Assembly (NCBI GenBank): GCA_947363565.1 | Contig: CANAPP010000002.1 | Coordinates: 1-64,000 of the forward strand | Length of the DNA: 64,000 nucleotides | Direction of reading: 5' to 3' | Origin: an uncultured Lachnospiraceae bacterium | Lineage (GTDB): Bacteria > Bacillota > Clostridia > Lachnospirales > Lachnospiraceae | In this document: positions 1 to 8,948 of the stretch, in pieces | Layout of the letters: every line of letters begins with the position of its first letter | Position numbering within the stretch: the first letter of the stretch is position 1 | The notes under the pieces: generated by a model | Told to the model about the DNA's origin: nothing | The model's database searches: none | The model's input: the letters and a program-made list of their open reading frames with translations, nothing else | Position numbers and translations under genes: made by a program

Positions 1-285
1 GGTCTGCCCCTTATATATTTGTCAATAAGAAATAAATTATGGAAGCCGAGGTAATCAACAACTATTGATATAAAAATAAAAATGCTTACAATTTATCATT
101 AGTTGCCGTTGCCTTTAAAAAACAAACAGATAAGCAGAGGAACGAAATAAAGAGTAAGAAAAAAACGGCAGCATCGGCAACTTAAAAACGAAACAGAGAT
201 GAATAAGCGGGTAAGGTATTGTCAGTCCCACAACCTTAAGTTATAATCAAAAGCAGAGGTATATGAACAAAGGAGGGCGTTTACT
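1..285. other. Intergenic region at the window edge
   Basis: No gene is supported here. The first 12 bases match the right arm of the terminator-like hairpin at 18095-18130, so the window may start inside a similar hairpin of an upstream gene. An inverted repeat (agttgccg at 101-108, cggcaact at 175-182) encloses AT-rich sequence. The promoter of the cupin gene lies at the right end. Confidence 0.4.
219..247 (+). promoter_or_regulatory. Predicted sigma-A promoter of the cupin gene
   Basis: TTGTCA at 219-224 and TATAAT at 242-247 with a 17-base spacer. The start codon follows 39 bases after the -10 box. Confidence 0.7.
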
Positions 286-630
286 ATGACAAAAGCTGGA
301 CAAAGAGAGATCATCAAAGCTGAGCATGCCTACGGCGGCGAAGGGTATATCACAAAGGAGATGCTGATCTCCGACGAGGCTCGCGGGGAGCACTGCAAGA
401 TGTATGCCAAGGTGACTGTGCCGGTGGGCTGTGAGATTGGCTATCACGTACATCAGGGAGACGAGGAAGGCTATTATATCCTGACCGGAACCGGAGTTTA
501 TAATGACAACGGCACAGAGATGCCGCTTGAACCCGGCGATTCCTTCTTCTGCAAAGAGGGCGACGGGCACGGCATCAAAAATACCGGCGGGGAAGATATC
601 ACTTTTGTAGCATTGATCCTGAAGAAATAA
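286..630 (+). CDS. Small single-domain cupin protein
   Basis: 114 residues forming one cupin barrel. Motif 1 is visible as GYHVHQGDEEGYYILTG, with metal-type His and Glu ligands, and motif 2 as PGDSFFCKEGDGHGIKN. Such proteins bind a small ligand or metal; the substrate cannot be told. The start ATG follows an AAAGGAGGG ribosome binding site. The gene stands alone behind its own promoter and ends in front of the hairpin at 665-763, convergent with the aminotransferase gene. No signal peptide, so it is probably cytoplasmic. Confidence 0.85.
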   Translation: MTKAGQREIIKAEHAYGGEGYITKEMLISDEARGEHCKMYAKVTVPVGCEIGYHVHQGDEEGYYILTGTGVYNDNGTEMPLEPGDSFFCKEGDGHGIKNTGGEDITFVALILKK

Positions 631-664
631 GCGCAGATTTCGGATATCCCAGAACAGATATCCA

Positions 665-763
665 GAGGGTGTTGCAAAATGTTTGAACCTCACAGTATAT
701 CGCTTAGCGTATTAAAGCGCCGGCGCTGTATGCTGCGGGAATTCTGTATTTTGCAACACCCTC
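665..763. repeat. Long imperfect hairpin with 16-bp perfect arms
   Basis: gagggtgttgcaaaat at 665-680 is perfectly repeated in inverted order at 748-763. The inside is again partly self-complementary around cgcttagcg and gcgccggcgctg. It sits exactly between two convergent genes, so it may act as a bidirectional terminator. It is much longer than a normal terminator and resembles the nested hairpins found elsewhere in the window. Confidence 0.75.
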
Positions 764-804
764 GTTTATCATCTCATCTCTTACGTATTTGCCGGACATC
801 TGCT

Positions 805-1893
805 TTAGATATTTCCAAGTACCGACAAAAGCCGTGTATTATCCTCCGGCTTCATCACGCAGAACCGTACAAATTCCCCCTCAAGGCTCTGGAAGGAAGA
901 GCAGTCCCGGATCATCATCTTCTCCTTGACCGCCGCCTCGAAGACCTGGAAGGAATCCACCCCTTCCTTAAGGATCTTAAGCAGGATAAAGTTGGCATAA
1001 GCCGGATATACTTTAAATGAGCCAAGGGCTTTTAGTTCCCGGCACATCCTGGTGCGCTCTGCATCGATCAGACTGCGTGTCCGCATGATATATTCTTCGT
1101 CCTTAAGCATAAGCTCCCCCGCGAAAGCGCCGACGCTGTTTAGGCTCCACGGGTTTTGGTGGGTTAAGAGCATGGACAGAAATTCCCGGCTGCTGGTGAT
1201 GCCGTATCCGAAGCGAAGCCCTGGCGCGGCGAAGAACTTGGACACGCCGCGGATGACCATGAGATTGTCATAGCGCTCAGTCAGGGGCACGGCAGTGATC
1301 TTCGCCGCATCCGGAGCAAATTCCACATAAGTCTCGTCGATCATGACGAAGATGCCTTCGGCCAGACAGTGTCTTACGATTTTTTCCATATCCTCCTGGC
1401 TGACGGCAGAGGAAGTCGGGTTATTAGGGTTGCAGATGATGACAAGATCTGTCCCTTCCGGGATATTGCGGATAAAATCGCCGGTATCAAGGATAAAATC
1501 ATCAGATTCTTTCAGGTTATAATAAGAAAGCATTCCGCCCGTCAGGGAAAGCTCTCTTTCGTATTCTGAGTAAGTCGGTCCTAATACAAGCGCCCGTTTT
1601 GCCTGGCGCTGGCTGATCAGCAGGGAGATAAGCTCGGTGGAGCCGTTGCCTACGACGATATTTTCCGGGCGGCATCCGCAGTAGCGGCTGATCTGCTGCC
1701 TGAGGGAAGTGTAATTGCGGTCGGGATAGCTGCTGATGATGTCAAGATTGGCGGCAAGGGTCTGCTTCACCTTATCTGACAGGCCTAAAGGGTTGACATT
1801 TGCCCCGAATTTTATGATCTCCTCCTTTGGGAGGTGATAGTATTCTGCGATTTTTTCCAGATCGCTTCCATGGAATTCAACTTTTTTTGACAT
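805..1893 (-). CDS. CobD-like aminotransferase (threonine-phosphate decarboxylase / histidinol-phosphate aminotransferase family)
   Basis: 362 residues, a class I/II PLP fold. The N-terminus, FHGSDLEKIAEYY then KFGANVNPLG, is the pattern of CobD-type enzymes. The asparagine motif CNPNNPT (154-160), DETYVEF and the Schiff-base lysine K219 in SKFFAAPGLRFGYG are present. CobD makes aminopropanol phosphate for cobalamin; HisC transaminates histidinol phosphate. No cob or his gene is nearby, so the substrate stays open. The start follows AAGGAGAG. The gene converges on the cupin gene and diverges from the DUF5717 gene. Confidence 0.75.
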   Translation of the reverse strand: MSKKVEFHGSDLEKIAEYYHLPKEEIIKFGANVNPLGLSDKVKQTLAANLDIISSYPDRNYTSLRQQISRYCGCRPENIVVGNGSTELISLLISQRQAKRALVLGPTYSEYERELSLTGGMLSYYNLKESDDFILDTGDFIRNIPEGTDLVIICNPNNPTSSAVSQEDMEKIVRHCLAEGIFVMIDETYVEFAPDAAKITAVPLTERYDNLMVIRGVSKFFAAPGLRFGYGITSSREFLSMLLTHQNPWSLNSVGAFAGELMLKDEEYIMRTRSLIDAERTRMCRELKALGSFKVYPAYANFILLKILKEGVDSFQVFEAAVKEKMMIRDCSSFQSLEGEFVRFCVMKPEDNTRLLSVLGNI

Positions 1894-1984
1894 TTTCTCT
1901 CTCCTTGTTTATACTAGTATGGCGGGCAGTCCATTGGAGCCATACATCGTTCGACAGATATTTTCAAGATTTTGTGTTTCGGCA

Positions 1985-2014
1985 TTGCCATAAGCTATAT
2001 AATAATGCTATAAT
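1985..2014 (+). promoter_or_regulatory. Predicted sigma-A promoter of the DUF5717 operon
   Basis: TTGCCA (1985-1990), an 18-base spacer, TATAAT (2009-2014). Transcription would begin near 2021. This leaves almost no leader for a start at the TTG at 2030 and favours the TTG at 2066. Confidence 0.65.
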
Positions 2015-2065
2015 TTATTATAGTGTGTTTTGAAAAAAAAGCAACGAAAGAAGCAGGTGTCAGGC

Positions 2066-5000
2066 TTGAAAAATAAGATTCAGAAATTTTCCAAGGGAGA
2101 CTTTCGACTTGTCAGGCCGGATGTAGAGTTTGAGGAAACGAATCTGGTACTGATCATTGGCGAAGGAGAAGTATATAAGACCGGCTTCCAGATCAGAAGC
2201 AGGAATGAGAGTAAAATCAGGGGACTTATCTACCCCTCTTCTTTTCGTGTCTCTTTTAAGGATCAGGGATTCGAGGGGAATCCTGCGCGGGTGGAATTTA
2301 CCTACGACGGCAGAGGGTTAAAGCCTGGACATGTGGAGAAGGGAAAGTTTACGGTGGTATGCTCGGGGGGTGAGTATGAGCTCCCTTTTACGGCGATCAT
2401 CGAAAAGCCGTATATTATGACGGCTTACGGCAAGGTGCAGAGCACGGACGACTTCCGTAAGCTCGCGGTCAAGGATTATTCGGAGGCAGGGCGGCTGTTC
2501 CGCTCGAAATCCTTTTACGAGATATTGAAGTACGAGAATGAGCGTATCTTCTACCTGTATGACAATATGCGCCGCTGGTCTCTGGGCGAGCAGGCGATGG
2601 AGGAGTTTCTGGTCGGCATCAAGCAGAAGGAGTGTATCTTCTTAACTCTTGCGGGGGAAGGTATGCTTTTTGAGGATATTGATGAGTCGACGAAGGGGAT
2701 TATCTCCGTGATGAAGAATACGTGGGGATATATGCCCATTAAGATCAAGGCGGAGGGAAAGTTTTTAAAGGTGCTGCGCCCGGAGATCACCACAGAGGAT
2801 TTCGTGGGCAATACGCTGGAGGTCGAGTATCTGGTTCGGCCGGAGTATCTCCACGGCGGGCGTAATTACGGGGCGATCCGCTTTATCACGCCTTATGAGG
2901 AGATCACCTATGAGATAGAAGTCTTACAGAGCATGGAGTATGATGAGAACCATCATCTCCCGGAGCTTTTATGTGCCCAGGTGCTTAAGGAGTATATCAG
3001 CTACGTGGGCGGCAGGAAGGAGCTTAAGGCGTGGGTAGACAGCGCGGAGGAGAAGGTGGCTTCTTTAAGGAAGCTCGATCCCAACAGTGAGCTTTACCAG
3101 CTTCTCCAGGCTCACATCTACATCAAGGGGCGCAAGATGGAGGAGGCGAAGTGGATCTTGGAGAATTTCAACTATAACCGCTTTGCCATCGGCAAGGATC
3201 CGATCATCAACTGTTATTATCTGTACCTGACGGCGCTGATCCGGGGAAAGGGAAGCCATACGGAGCGGGTGCTTGACGAGATCGGCAAGACCTATATGCG
3301 CTACCAGGACAGTTGGATGCTCCTGCAGATGCTGATCCACTTAGACCGCAGATACCGGAATCCGTATAAAAAGCTGGAAGTCTTAGAGCAGCAGTTTGAG
3401 TTCGACTGCCATCAGGTGATGTTCTATTTAGAAGCGTACCTGTGCTACCAGGAGAAGCCTATCCTGTTGAAAAAATTAGGCAAATTTGAGATACAGGTGC
3501 TGGAGTTCGCCTCCAAGTACCGGCTGATGTCCAAGGAGCTGGCGCTTTATGTGGCGAATTTTGCCAGCCAGCAGAAGTCCTACAGCGAGTCATTGTTCCG
3601 TATCCTGGTGCGCATCTATGACATGTACCGGGAGAAGATGATACTGAACACGATCTGTACGCTGCTGATCAAGGGCAATAAGATGCAGCGCAAATATTTT
3701 ATCTGGTACCAGCGTTCGGTGGAGGCCGGCCTTAAGATCGCGCAGCTTTATGAATATTATATGGTGACACTCGATACGTCTTCGGTGAGAGGGGCTTTGC
3801 CGAAGTCCATCTTCCTGTACTTTATGCATGGGAATTCGCTGGATTATAAGAAGACGGCGTTTCTGTACGCGAACCTTCTGACCTATGAGGTGGGCGGGGA
3901 GGATCTGTTCCTCAACTACCGGGAGCAGATGGTCTCCTTTACCTGGGACCAGCTGATGAAGCGGCATATTACGGAGCATCTGCGGGTGCTCTATAAGCGG
4001 TTCTGCCTGAAGGAGGAGATGACCGATGAGCGTATGGAGGCCATGCGGGATATCTGTTTTTCCTACAGCGTGACCACGAAGGTGTCGGACATGAACTATG
4101 TGCTGGTCATCGAGAAAAACGGTGAGGCGAAGCAGAAGGTTCCCTATGAGCATGATGGGACGACGATCATCTGTCTGTACAATAAAGAGTCGCGTATCGT
4201 GTGGGAGTCGGTTTCGGGCCGTTATTATACCGATTCGATCCCCTATGAGACGAAGCGGCTGTTTTACGAACCGCGTTTCCTTGAGATGTGCAAAAAGTAT
4301 GAGGAGACGGAAGGGCGGAGCCAGGAATTACAGGCGAAGGAGGAGCTGACTCTTGAGAATGTGAAGGCGAAAGGGATCGGTGCCTTTGACGAGCAGGAGG
4401 TATTCCGTTTCTGCAGCCATCTGGTCAGGGATACTAATTATAAAGAAGATGAATTTCTCACCCACCTTTGCTTTGAACTGTTTGTGATCGGGCAGTATGA
4501 CAAGGCAACGCTGATGTACCTGGCCAACTGGTACTGCGGCGCCACGGATGATATGAAGAAGCTTTGGGCAGTGCTTAAGGACTATGAGATCCCTGCGTAT
4601 AAGATCGGGGAGCGCATCATCACCCAGATGGTCTTCTCGGAGAACCTGTTTGACGAAGAGAAGATATTCGAGGATTATTATCTGTCGGACAATACGTATT
4701 TCCGGCTCAAGCAGGCGTATCTCGCCTATGTGGCCAGGGAGTACCTGGTGTTTGGGCGGGAGACGAAGCGCTGTGTGTTTGATATTATCGCTAACGAGTG
4801 TGAGCAAGGGGAGGAACTGCCGGATATCTGCAAGGCGGCTCTTCTTAAGTATTTTTCCGGGCAGAGCTTTACGGCGGATTATGAGCCGGTGCTCCACCAG
4901 GTGTTAAGGGAGATGTGCGAGCGCCAGATTGTGTTCCCGTTCTATCTGAATTACGATGAGGCGTGGCTTAGGGAGCTTCAGCTCTATGATAAATCTATGG

Positions 5001-5356
5001 TGTTTTACCAGGGAGAGCCGGGAAGCAGCGTGGAGCTTCATTATAAAATGCGCCGGGGCGGGAGAGAGGAGCTTGGCTATCACAAGGAGACGCTTCTCCC
5101 TGTATTTGATAACCTGTATGTGAAGCAGTTTGTGCTGTATGACGACGAGCATGTGAGCTATTATTTCCAGGAGACGAAGGGCAGGAAGGTGACGGTATCC
5201 GAGAAGGCGGTCCTTGACGGAAGGAAGAAGACTGCCGCCGGGAAGTATGGAAGGATCAACGCGCTGATCCGCATGTCCCCTGCGAGCCGCAAGAAGATGA
5301 TGGCGGTATTTGAGGAGGATGAGCGGATGGCGGAGCGGATGTTTAAGATATATTAA
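2066..5356 (+). CDS. DUF5717 family protein, very large, function unknown
   Basis: About 1,096 residues. I recognise the family only as a Lachnospiraceae-type protein of unknown function that travels with DUF5716. The first 300 residues look like beta-rich domains (EFEETNLVLIIGEGEVYKTGFQIRSR and FTVVCSGGEYELPF). Residues from about 310 to 900 are helical and repeat-like, as in TPR or HEAT scaffolds. The last 150 residues return to beta structure. There is no signal peptide or membrane segment. The TTG at 2066 gives MKNKIQKFSKGDF and has GCAGGTG in front; the open frame extends to a TTG at 2030 that lacks a ribosome binding site. First gene of a block with DUF5716 and the TPR-like gene. Confidence 0.8.
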   Translation: MKNKIQKFSKGDFRLVRPDVEFEETNLVLIIGEGEVYKTGFQIRSRNESKIRGLIYPSSFRVSFKDQGFEGNPARVEFTYDGRGLKPGHVEKGKFTVVCSGGEYELPFTAIIEKPYIMTAYGKVQSTDDFRKLAVKDYSEAGRLFRSKSFYEILKYENERIFYLYDNMRRWSLGEQAMEEFLVGIKQKECIFLTLAGEGMLFEDIDESTKGIISVMKNTWGYMPIKIKAEGKFLKVLRPEITTEDFVGNTLEVEYLVRPEYLHGGRNYGAIRFITPYEEITYEIEVLQSMEYDENHHLPELLCAQVLKEYISYVGGRKELKAWVDSAEEKVASLRKLDPNSELYQLLQAHIYIKGRKMEEAKWILENFNYNRFAIGKDPIINCYYLYLTALIRGKGSHTERVLDEIGKTYMRYQDSWMLLQMLIHLDRRYRNPYKKLEVLEQQFEFDCHQVMFYLEAYLCYQEKPILLKKLGKFEIQVLEFASKYRLMSKELALYVANFASQQKSYSESLFRILVRIYDMYREKMILNTICTLLIKGNKMQRKYFIWYQRSVEAGLKIAQLYEYYMVTLDTSSVRGALPKSIFLYFMHGNSLDYKKTAFLYANLLTYEVGGEDLFLNYREQMVSFTWDQLMKRHITEHLRVLYKRFCLKEEMTDERMEAMRDICFSYSVTTKVSDMNYVLVIEKNGEAKQKVPYEHDGTTIICLYNKESRIVWESVSGRYYTDSIPYETKRLFYEPRFLEMCKKYEETEGRSQELQAKEELTLENVKAKGIGAFDEQEVFRFCSHLVRDTNYKEDEFLTHLCFELFVIGQYDKATLMYLANWYCGATDDMKKLWAVLKDYEIPAYKIGERIITQMVFSENLFDEEKIFEDYYLSDNTYFRLKQAYLAYVAREYLVFGRETKRCVFDIIANECEQGEELPDICKAALLKYFSGQSFTADYEPVLHQVLREMCERQIVFPFYLNYDEAWLRELQLYDKSMVFYQGEPGSSVELHYKMRRGGREELGYHKETLLPVFDNLYVKQFVLYDDEHVSYYFQETKGRKVTVSEKAVLDGRKKTAAGKYGRINALIRMSPASRKKMMAVFEEDERMAERMFKIY

Positions 5357-5380
5357 CTGTTGTTTTGAGGAGGAAACGAG

Positions 5381-6667
5381 ATGGAGCGAGGGAGTATCCT
5401 TGGATATGACCTGAATGAAAAATACTGCCAGATCAGTTATTATAACGAAGCTAAAGAAGAGCCGGAGACTCTGGAGGTTTCCTCTGACAATTATCAGATC
5501 CCTCTTTCCCTGGGGAAGATGGACGGGCAGTGGGTTTATGGTATGGAGGCGGAGTGCCTGAAGGCGGTGGACGACAGCCTTTTTGTGGAGGATCTGTTTG
5601 TCAACGCGTTTTATCACCGGAAGGTCACTTTAGGCAAGAAGGTCTATGACGCGGTGTGGCTTCTGGCAAAGTTTATCAAGCTTACGCTGGAGCAGTTTGA
5701 TGAGATCGAGTATCTGACTTTTTCCACGCCCTTTACCAGTGTGGATATGTCAAAGATGCTTAAGAGTATCGGCAGGCACCTGGGCATCCCGAAGGATAAG
5801 GTGTATGTGCAGGATTATAAGGAGAGCTTTTGTCAGTACATGTTCTACCAGCCTAAGGAGCTTTGGCAGTACGAGTCTGCGCTGATCTTCTGTGACGCGC
5901 AGAAGATCAAGGCGTTTATGCTGCGGCGCCTTCATGTGGTGAACAACCGGGACAAGGAAGTGTTTGTGACGGTGGACGAGGTGGCGAAGGCACATATCAG
6001 GGAGCTTGAGGCCATCCATCTTTTGATGGATGACGAGGAGAAGGCCAGGAGTGCGGATGAGACGTTCAAGGCATTTATCCAGAGTGTGTTTGAAAAAAAA
6101 GTGATCTCATCGGTATATCTGACCGGCGAGGGCTTTGAGAATAACTGGTACCCGAATTCTTTGAAGGTGCTCTGTAACGGGCGGAGGGCTTTTGTGGGGA
6201 ATAATCTGCACAGCAAGGGTGCATGCTATACATCGGTCCGCATATGCAGGGATGACAATGAAGGGCCGGTCTATCTGGATGAGACGAAGATGACCCAGCA
6301 GATTTCTCTGCGGATGCGGGTGAACGGCAAGGAAGGCTGGTATCCGGTGGTGTCCTGGGGAACCCGGTGGTATGAGGCGGACGGAGAGTGGGAAGTGCTC
6401 CTCGAGGATGATTCTGACCTGGAGGTCCATATCGAATCCCTAGCGGGGGAGGAGCTCCAGGTGGAGAGGATTTCCTTAAAAGGGCTTCCTGAGCGGTCGG
6501 ATTATTCCCTCCGGCTTAAGATAGAGATCATGTTTCTGGAGGAGCGGCTCTGCAGGCTGACACTCAGGGATATTGGCTTTGGGGATTTTTATCCGTCTTC
6601 CGGGTTTTGCGTGACAAAGGACATACGTTTAGGAGGAATCAATGGGCAGTTTAATTCTATGTCATAA
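5381..6667 (+). CDS. DUF5716 family protein, possible degenerate Hsp70/actin-fold protein
   Basis: 428 residues, cytoplasmic. The layout follows the Hsp70 nucleotide-binding domain. ILGYDLNEKYCQISYY (6-21) stands where Hsp70 has its first phosphate loop. EYLTFSTPFTSVDMSKMLKS (about 110-129) followed by DYKESFCQYMF recalls the region ending in the NEPTAAA motif. ALIFCDAQKIKAFML (167-181) stands where the glycine-rich DLGGGT motif should be, and VYLTGEGFE (245-253) where the adenosine motif should be. The glycines for ATP are mostly lost, so ATPase activity is doubtful. The last 120 residues look like a beta sandwich. Fold assignment is inference. It starts 24 bases after DUF5717 behind GAGGAGG and overlaps the next gene by 26 bases. 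Confidence 0.75.
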   Translation: MERGSILGYDLNEKYCQISYYNEAKEEPETLEVSSDNYQIPLSLGKMDGQWVYGMEAECLKAVDDSLFVEDLFVNAFYHRKVTLGKKVYDAVWLLAKFIKLTLEQFDEIEYLTFSTPFTSVDMSKMLKSIGRHLGIPKDKVYVQDYKESFCQYMFYQPKELWQYESALIFCDAQKIKAFMLRRLHVVNNRDKEVFVTVDEVAKAHIRELEAIHLLMDDEEKARSADETFKAFIQSVFEKKVISSVYLTGEGFENNWYPNSLKVLCNGRRAFVGNNLHSKGACYTSVRICRDDNEGPVYLDETKMTQQISLRMRVNGKEGWYPVVSWGTRWYEADGEWEVLLEDDSDLEVHIESLAGEELQVERISLKGLPERSDYSLRLKIEIMFLEERLCRLTLRDIGFGDFYPSSGFCVTKDIRLGGINGQFNSMS

Positions 6668-7439
6668 TAAGAGGGCGAATCAGCCATATGAGATCGGACG
6701 GATCCATCTGCGTATTTTTACAATAGAAGAATTGTGCTATTATGTATGCAACAATCTGTATCTGATCGATCATACCATTATGAACCGGCAGCTTTGTGAA
6801 TGGATATCCACGGAACTTCAGTTAGATAAGCTTGCGGAAAAGCTTAGGGAGGAGCTTTCCAAAAACTGCTCGGAGGAACAGTTCGTGATCGCCCTTCTTC
6901 GGGGTTCCTATATCTATGCCCAGTCGGAGATCAATAAGATCCAGGGACTTCTTGAAAACCTGCGCAACCAAAAGGAAGTGGAAAAGATAAAGTTCAAAGG
7001 GGACACGCTGCTTAAGAGCGGCGAGTATTCCGCGGCAGTATTAGTCTACCAGTCTATCGTGAATGCGGAGTGGGATGATTCTGCCGGGAAGCGGTTCTAC
7101 GGGCATGTGTACGGGTGCATGGGCGCGGCGTACGGGCGGCTGTTCCTTTATGAGGAGGCGCTGGCCGCTTACAAGGAGGCGTATTATCTGTGCGAGGAGC
7201 CGGATATGCTGAAGGCGTATCTTTACTGCTGCTATCAGGCGTACACAAGAAAGGATTACACGAAGATGCTGTCGGGGAATCCTTTGTTTCTCAGCATGGC
7301 GTCCAAGCTTAAGGAAGAGATGAAAGAGGTGCATGAAAAGATAGACCCGGATGTGCCGGAGGAGCGGCTCTCGCAGTGGAAAAATGATTACCGGAGGCTT
7401 GACAGCCGCAAGGGGATGAGGAGTACAGTGAATGGATGA
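6642..7439 (+). CDS. TPR-like helical protein of the DUF5716/5717 block
   Basis: 265 residues, no signal peptide. The N-terminal 90 residues (IGRIHLRIFTIEELCYYVCNN) are a helical domain I do not recognise. Residues from about 105 to 200 form two or three TPR-like helix pairs (FKGDTLLKSGEYSAAVLVYQ; YGCMGAAYGRLFLYEEALAA), typical of protein-binding adaptors. The ATG lies inside the end of the DUF5716 gene behind AGGAGGAA, and its end overlaps purF by 8 bases, so translation of all these genes is probably coupled. Function unknown; the context suggests a partner of DUF5716 and DUF5717. Confidence 0.8.
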   Translation: MGSLILCHNKRANQPYEIGRIHLRIFTIEELCYYVCNNLYLIDHTIMNRQLCEWISTELQLDKLAEKLREELSKNCSEEQFVIALLRGSYIYAQSEINKIQGLLENLRNQKEVEKIKFKGDTLLKSGEYSAAVLVYQSIVNAEWDDSAGKRFYGHVYGCMGAAYGRLFLYEEALAAYKEAYYLCEEPDMLKAYLYCCYQAYTRKDYTKMLSGNPLFLSMASKLKEEMKEVHEKIDPDVPEERLSQWKNDYRRLDSRKGMRSTVNG

Positions 7440-8856
7440 CAGGAAAGTAACTACAGGCATGGGAGAAGAATGCGGAGTATTTGGAGCCTATGATATGGAC
7501 GGGGGCGATGTTGCCTCATCCATATACTATGGGCTTTTTGCGTTGCAGCACAGAGGGCAGGAAAGCTGCGGCATCGCGGTGACGGACACCTATGGAGAGA
7601 GAAAGGTGCATGCAAAAAAGGGCTTAGGCCTGGTCAATGAGGTCTTTGACGAGGAGGCATTGTCCTCCTTAAAGGGCAACCTGGGCGTAGGGCATGTCCG
7701 CTACTCGACCGCAGGAGGTACAAGAGCGGAAAATGCCATGCCCCTTGTGCTGAATTATGTGAAAGGGACGCTTGCCATCGCCCATAACGGCAATATCACC
7801 AATGCGGTCAAGCTGCGGCATGAGCTTGAGTACACCGGCGCGATCTTCCAGACGACGATCGATTCGGAAGTGATCGCCTACCATATCGCCAGGGAGCGGC
7901 TGAACACAAAGAAGGTGGAGGACGCGGTTAAGCGGGCGATGAAAAAGATTGAAGGGGGATACGCCCTTGTGATCAGTTCTCCAAGGAAGATGATCGGGGT
8001 GAGGGATCCTTACGGGCTGAAGCCCTTATGCATTGGGAAGCGGGATAATACGTATTTCCTTGCCTCGGAAAGCTGCGCCATTACGGCGGTGGGCGGGGAA
8101 TTCGTGCGGGACGTGGCGCCCGGCGAGATCGTGAGCTTCACAAAGCACGGGGAAAAATCAGACACTTCTATGGCGGCTGCGCCGAAGAAGCAGGCGAGAT
8201 GTATCTTCGAGTACATTTATTTTGCAAGGACAGACAGCAAGATCGACGGTGTGGATGTGTATCATGCAAGAATTGTTGCAGGAAAGGCACTGGCCAGATC
8301 CTATCCGGTAGAGGCGGACCTGGTGGTGGGCGTGCCGGATTCGGGGCTGGTGGCGGCAAAAGGATATTCGGAAGAGTCAGGGATTCCCTATGGTATGGCA
8401 TTCCACAAGAACAGCTATGTGGGCAGGACATTTATCAAGCCGAAGCAGAGCCAGCGGGAGAGCAGCGTTAAGATCAAGCTCAGTGTTATCGAAGAAGTAG
8501 TGAAGGATAAGCGGATCGTCATGGTGGATGATTCTATCGTGCGGGGGACAACGTCAGCTAATATCATTAAGATGCTGAAAAAGGCAGGCGCCAGGGAAGT
8601 GCATGTGCGCATCAGCTCGCCGCCCTTTCTCTACCCCTGTTACTTCGGGACCGACGTGCCGTCCAATGAGCAGCTTATCGCCCATTCCCATACGACAGAG
8701 GAGATCCGTGAGATGATCGGAGCGGACTCTTTGGGGTATATGGAGGTAGGAAAGCTTAAGGAGATGGTCGGTGACCTGGGCTATTGTGACGCCTGCTTTA
8801 CGGGGAATTACCCGATGAAAGTGCCGGGAAAGGATGTGTCACAGGCTTTTGAATAG
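7432..8856 (+). CDS. purF: Amidophosphoribosyltransferase, first step of purine synthesis
   Basis: 474 residues. It moves the amide of glutamine onto PRPP to give phosphoribosylamine. A short propeptide (13 residues) precedes the nucleophile C14 in EECGVFGAY, which becomes N-terminal after processing. ALQHRGQES and the PRPP loop IVMVDDSIVRGTTS are intact. Cysteines in ARCIFEYIYF, LYPCYFG and GYCDACFTG match the 4Fe-4S ligands of Bacillus-type enzymes. The start overlaps the TPR-like gene by 8 bases, tying purF to the DUF block; purB follows 92 bases later. Confidence 0.97.
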   Translation: MDDRKVTTGMGEECGVFGAYDMDGGDVASSIYYGLFALQHRGQESCGIAVTDTYGERKVHAKKGLGLVNEVFDEEALSSLKGNLGVGHVRYSTAGGTRAENAMPLVLNYVKGTLAIAHNGNITNAVKLRHELEYTGAIFQTTIDSEVIAYHIARERLNTKKVEDAVKRAMKKIEGGYALVISSPRKMIGVRDPYGLKPLCIGKRDNTYFLASESCAITAVGGEFVRDVAPGEIVSFTKHGEKSDTSMAAAPKKQARCIFEYIYFARTDSKIDGVDVYHARIVAGKALARSYPVEADLVVGVPDSGLVAAKGYSEESGIPYGMAFHKNSYVGRTFIKPKQSQRESSVKIKLSVIEEVVKDKRIVMVDDSIVRGTTSANIIKMLKKAGAREVHVRISSPPFLYPCYFGTDVPSNEQLIAHSHTTEEIREMIGADSLGYMEVGKLKEMVGDLGYCDACFTGNYPMKVPGKDVSQAFE

Positions 8857-8948
8857 CGCAGGCCCGGAACTTGCCCTGCTGCCTGACAGGAAGGGAAAAC
8901 CTGTGATAACGCAGTCAGATGAGAACGTATAGAAAGAGGAGGATGATC

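Noticed and set aside
679..1020. 113-codon plus-strand frame starting in the hairpin and overlapping the aminotransferase gene
   Set aside because: It is antisense to a well-supported PLP enzyme and has no ribosome binding site.
3590..4153. Minus-strand open frames inside the DUF5717 gene, such as this one of 187 codons
   Set aside because: They mirror the codon pattern of the plus-strand gene, show no family features and lack ribosome binding sites.
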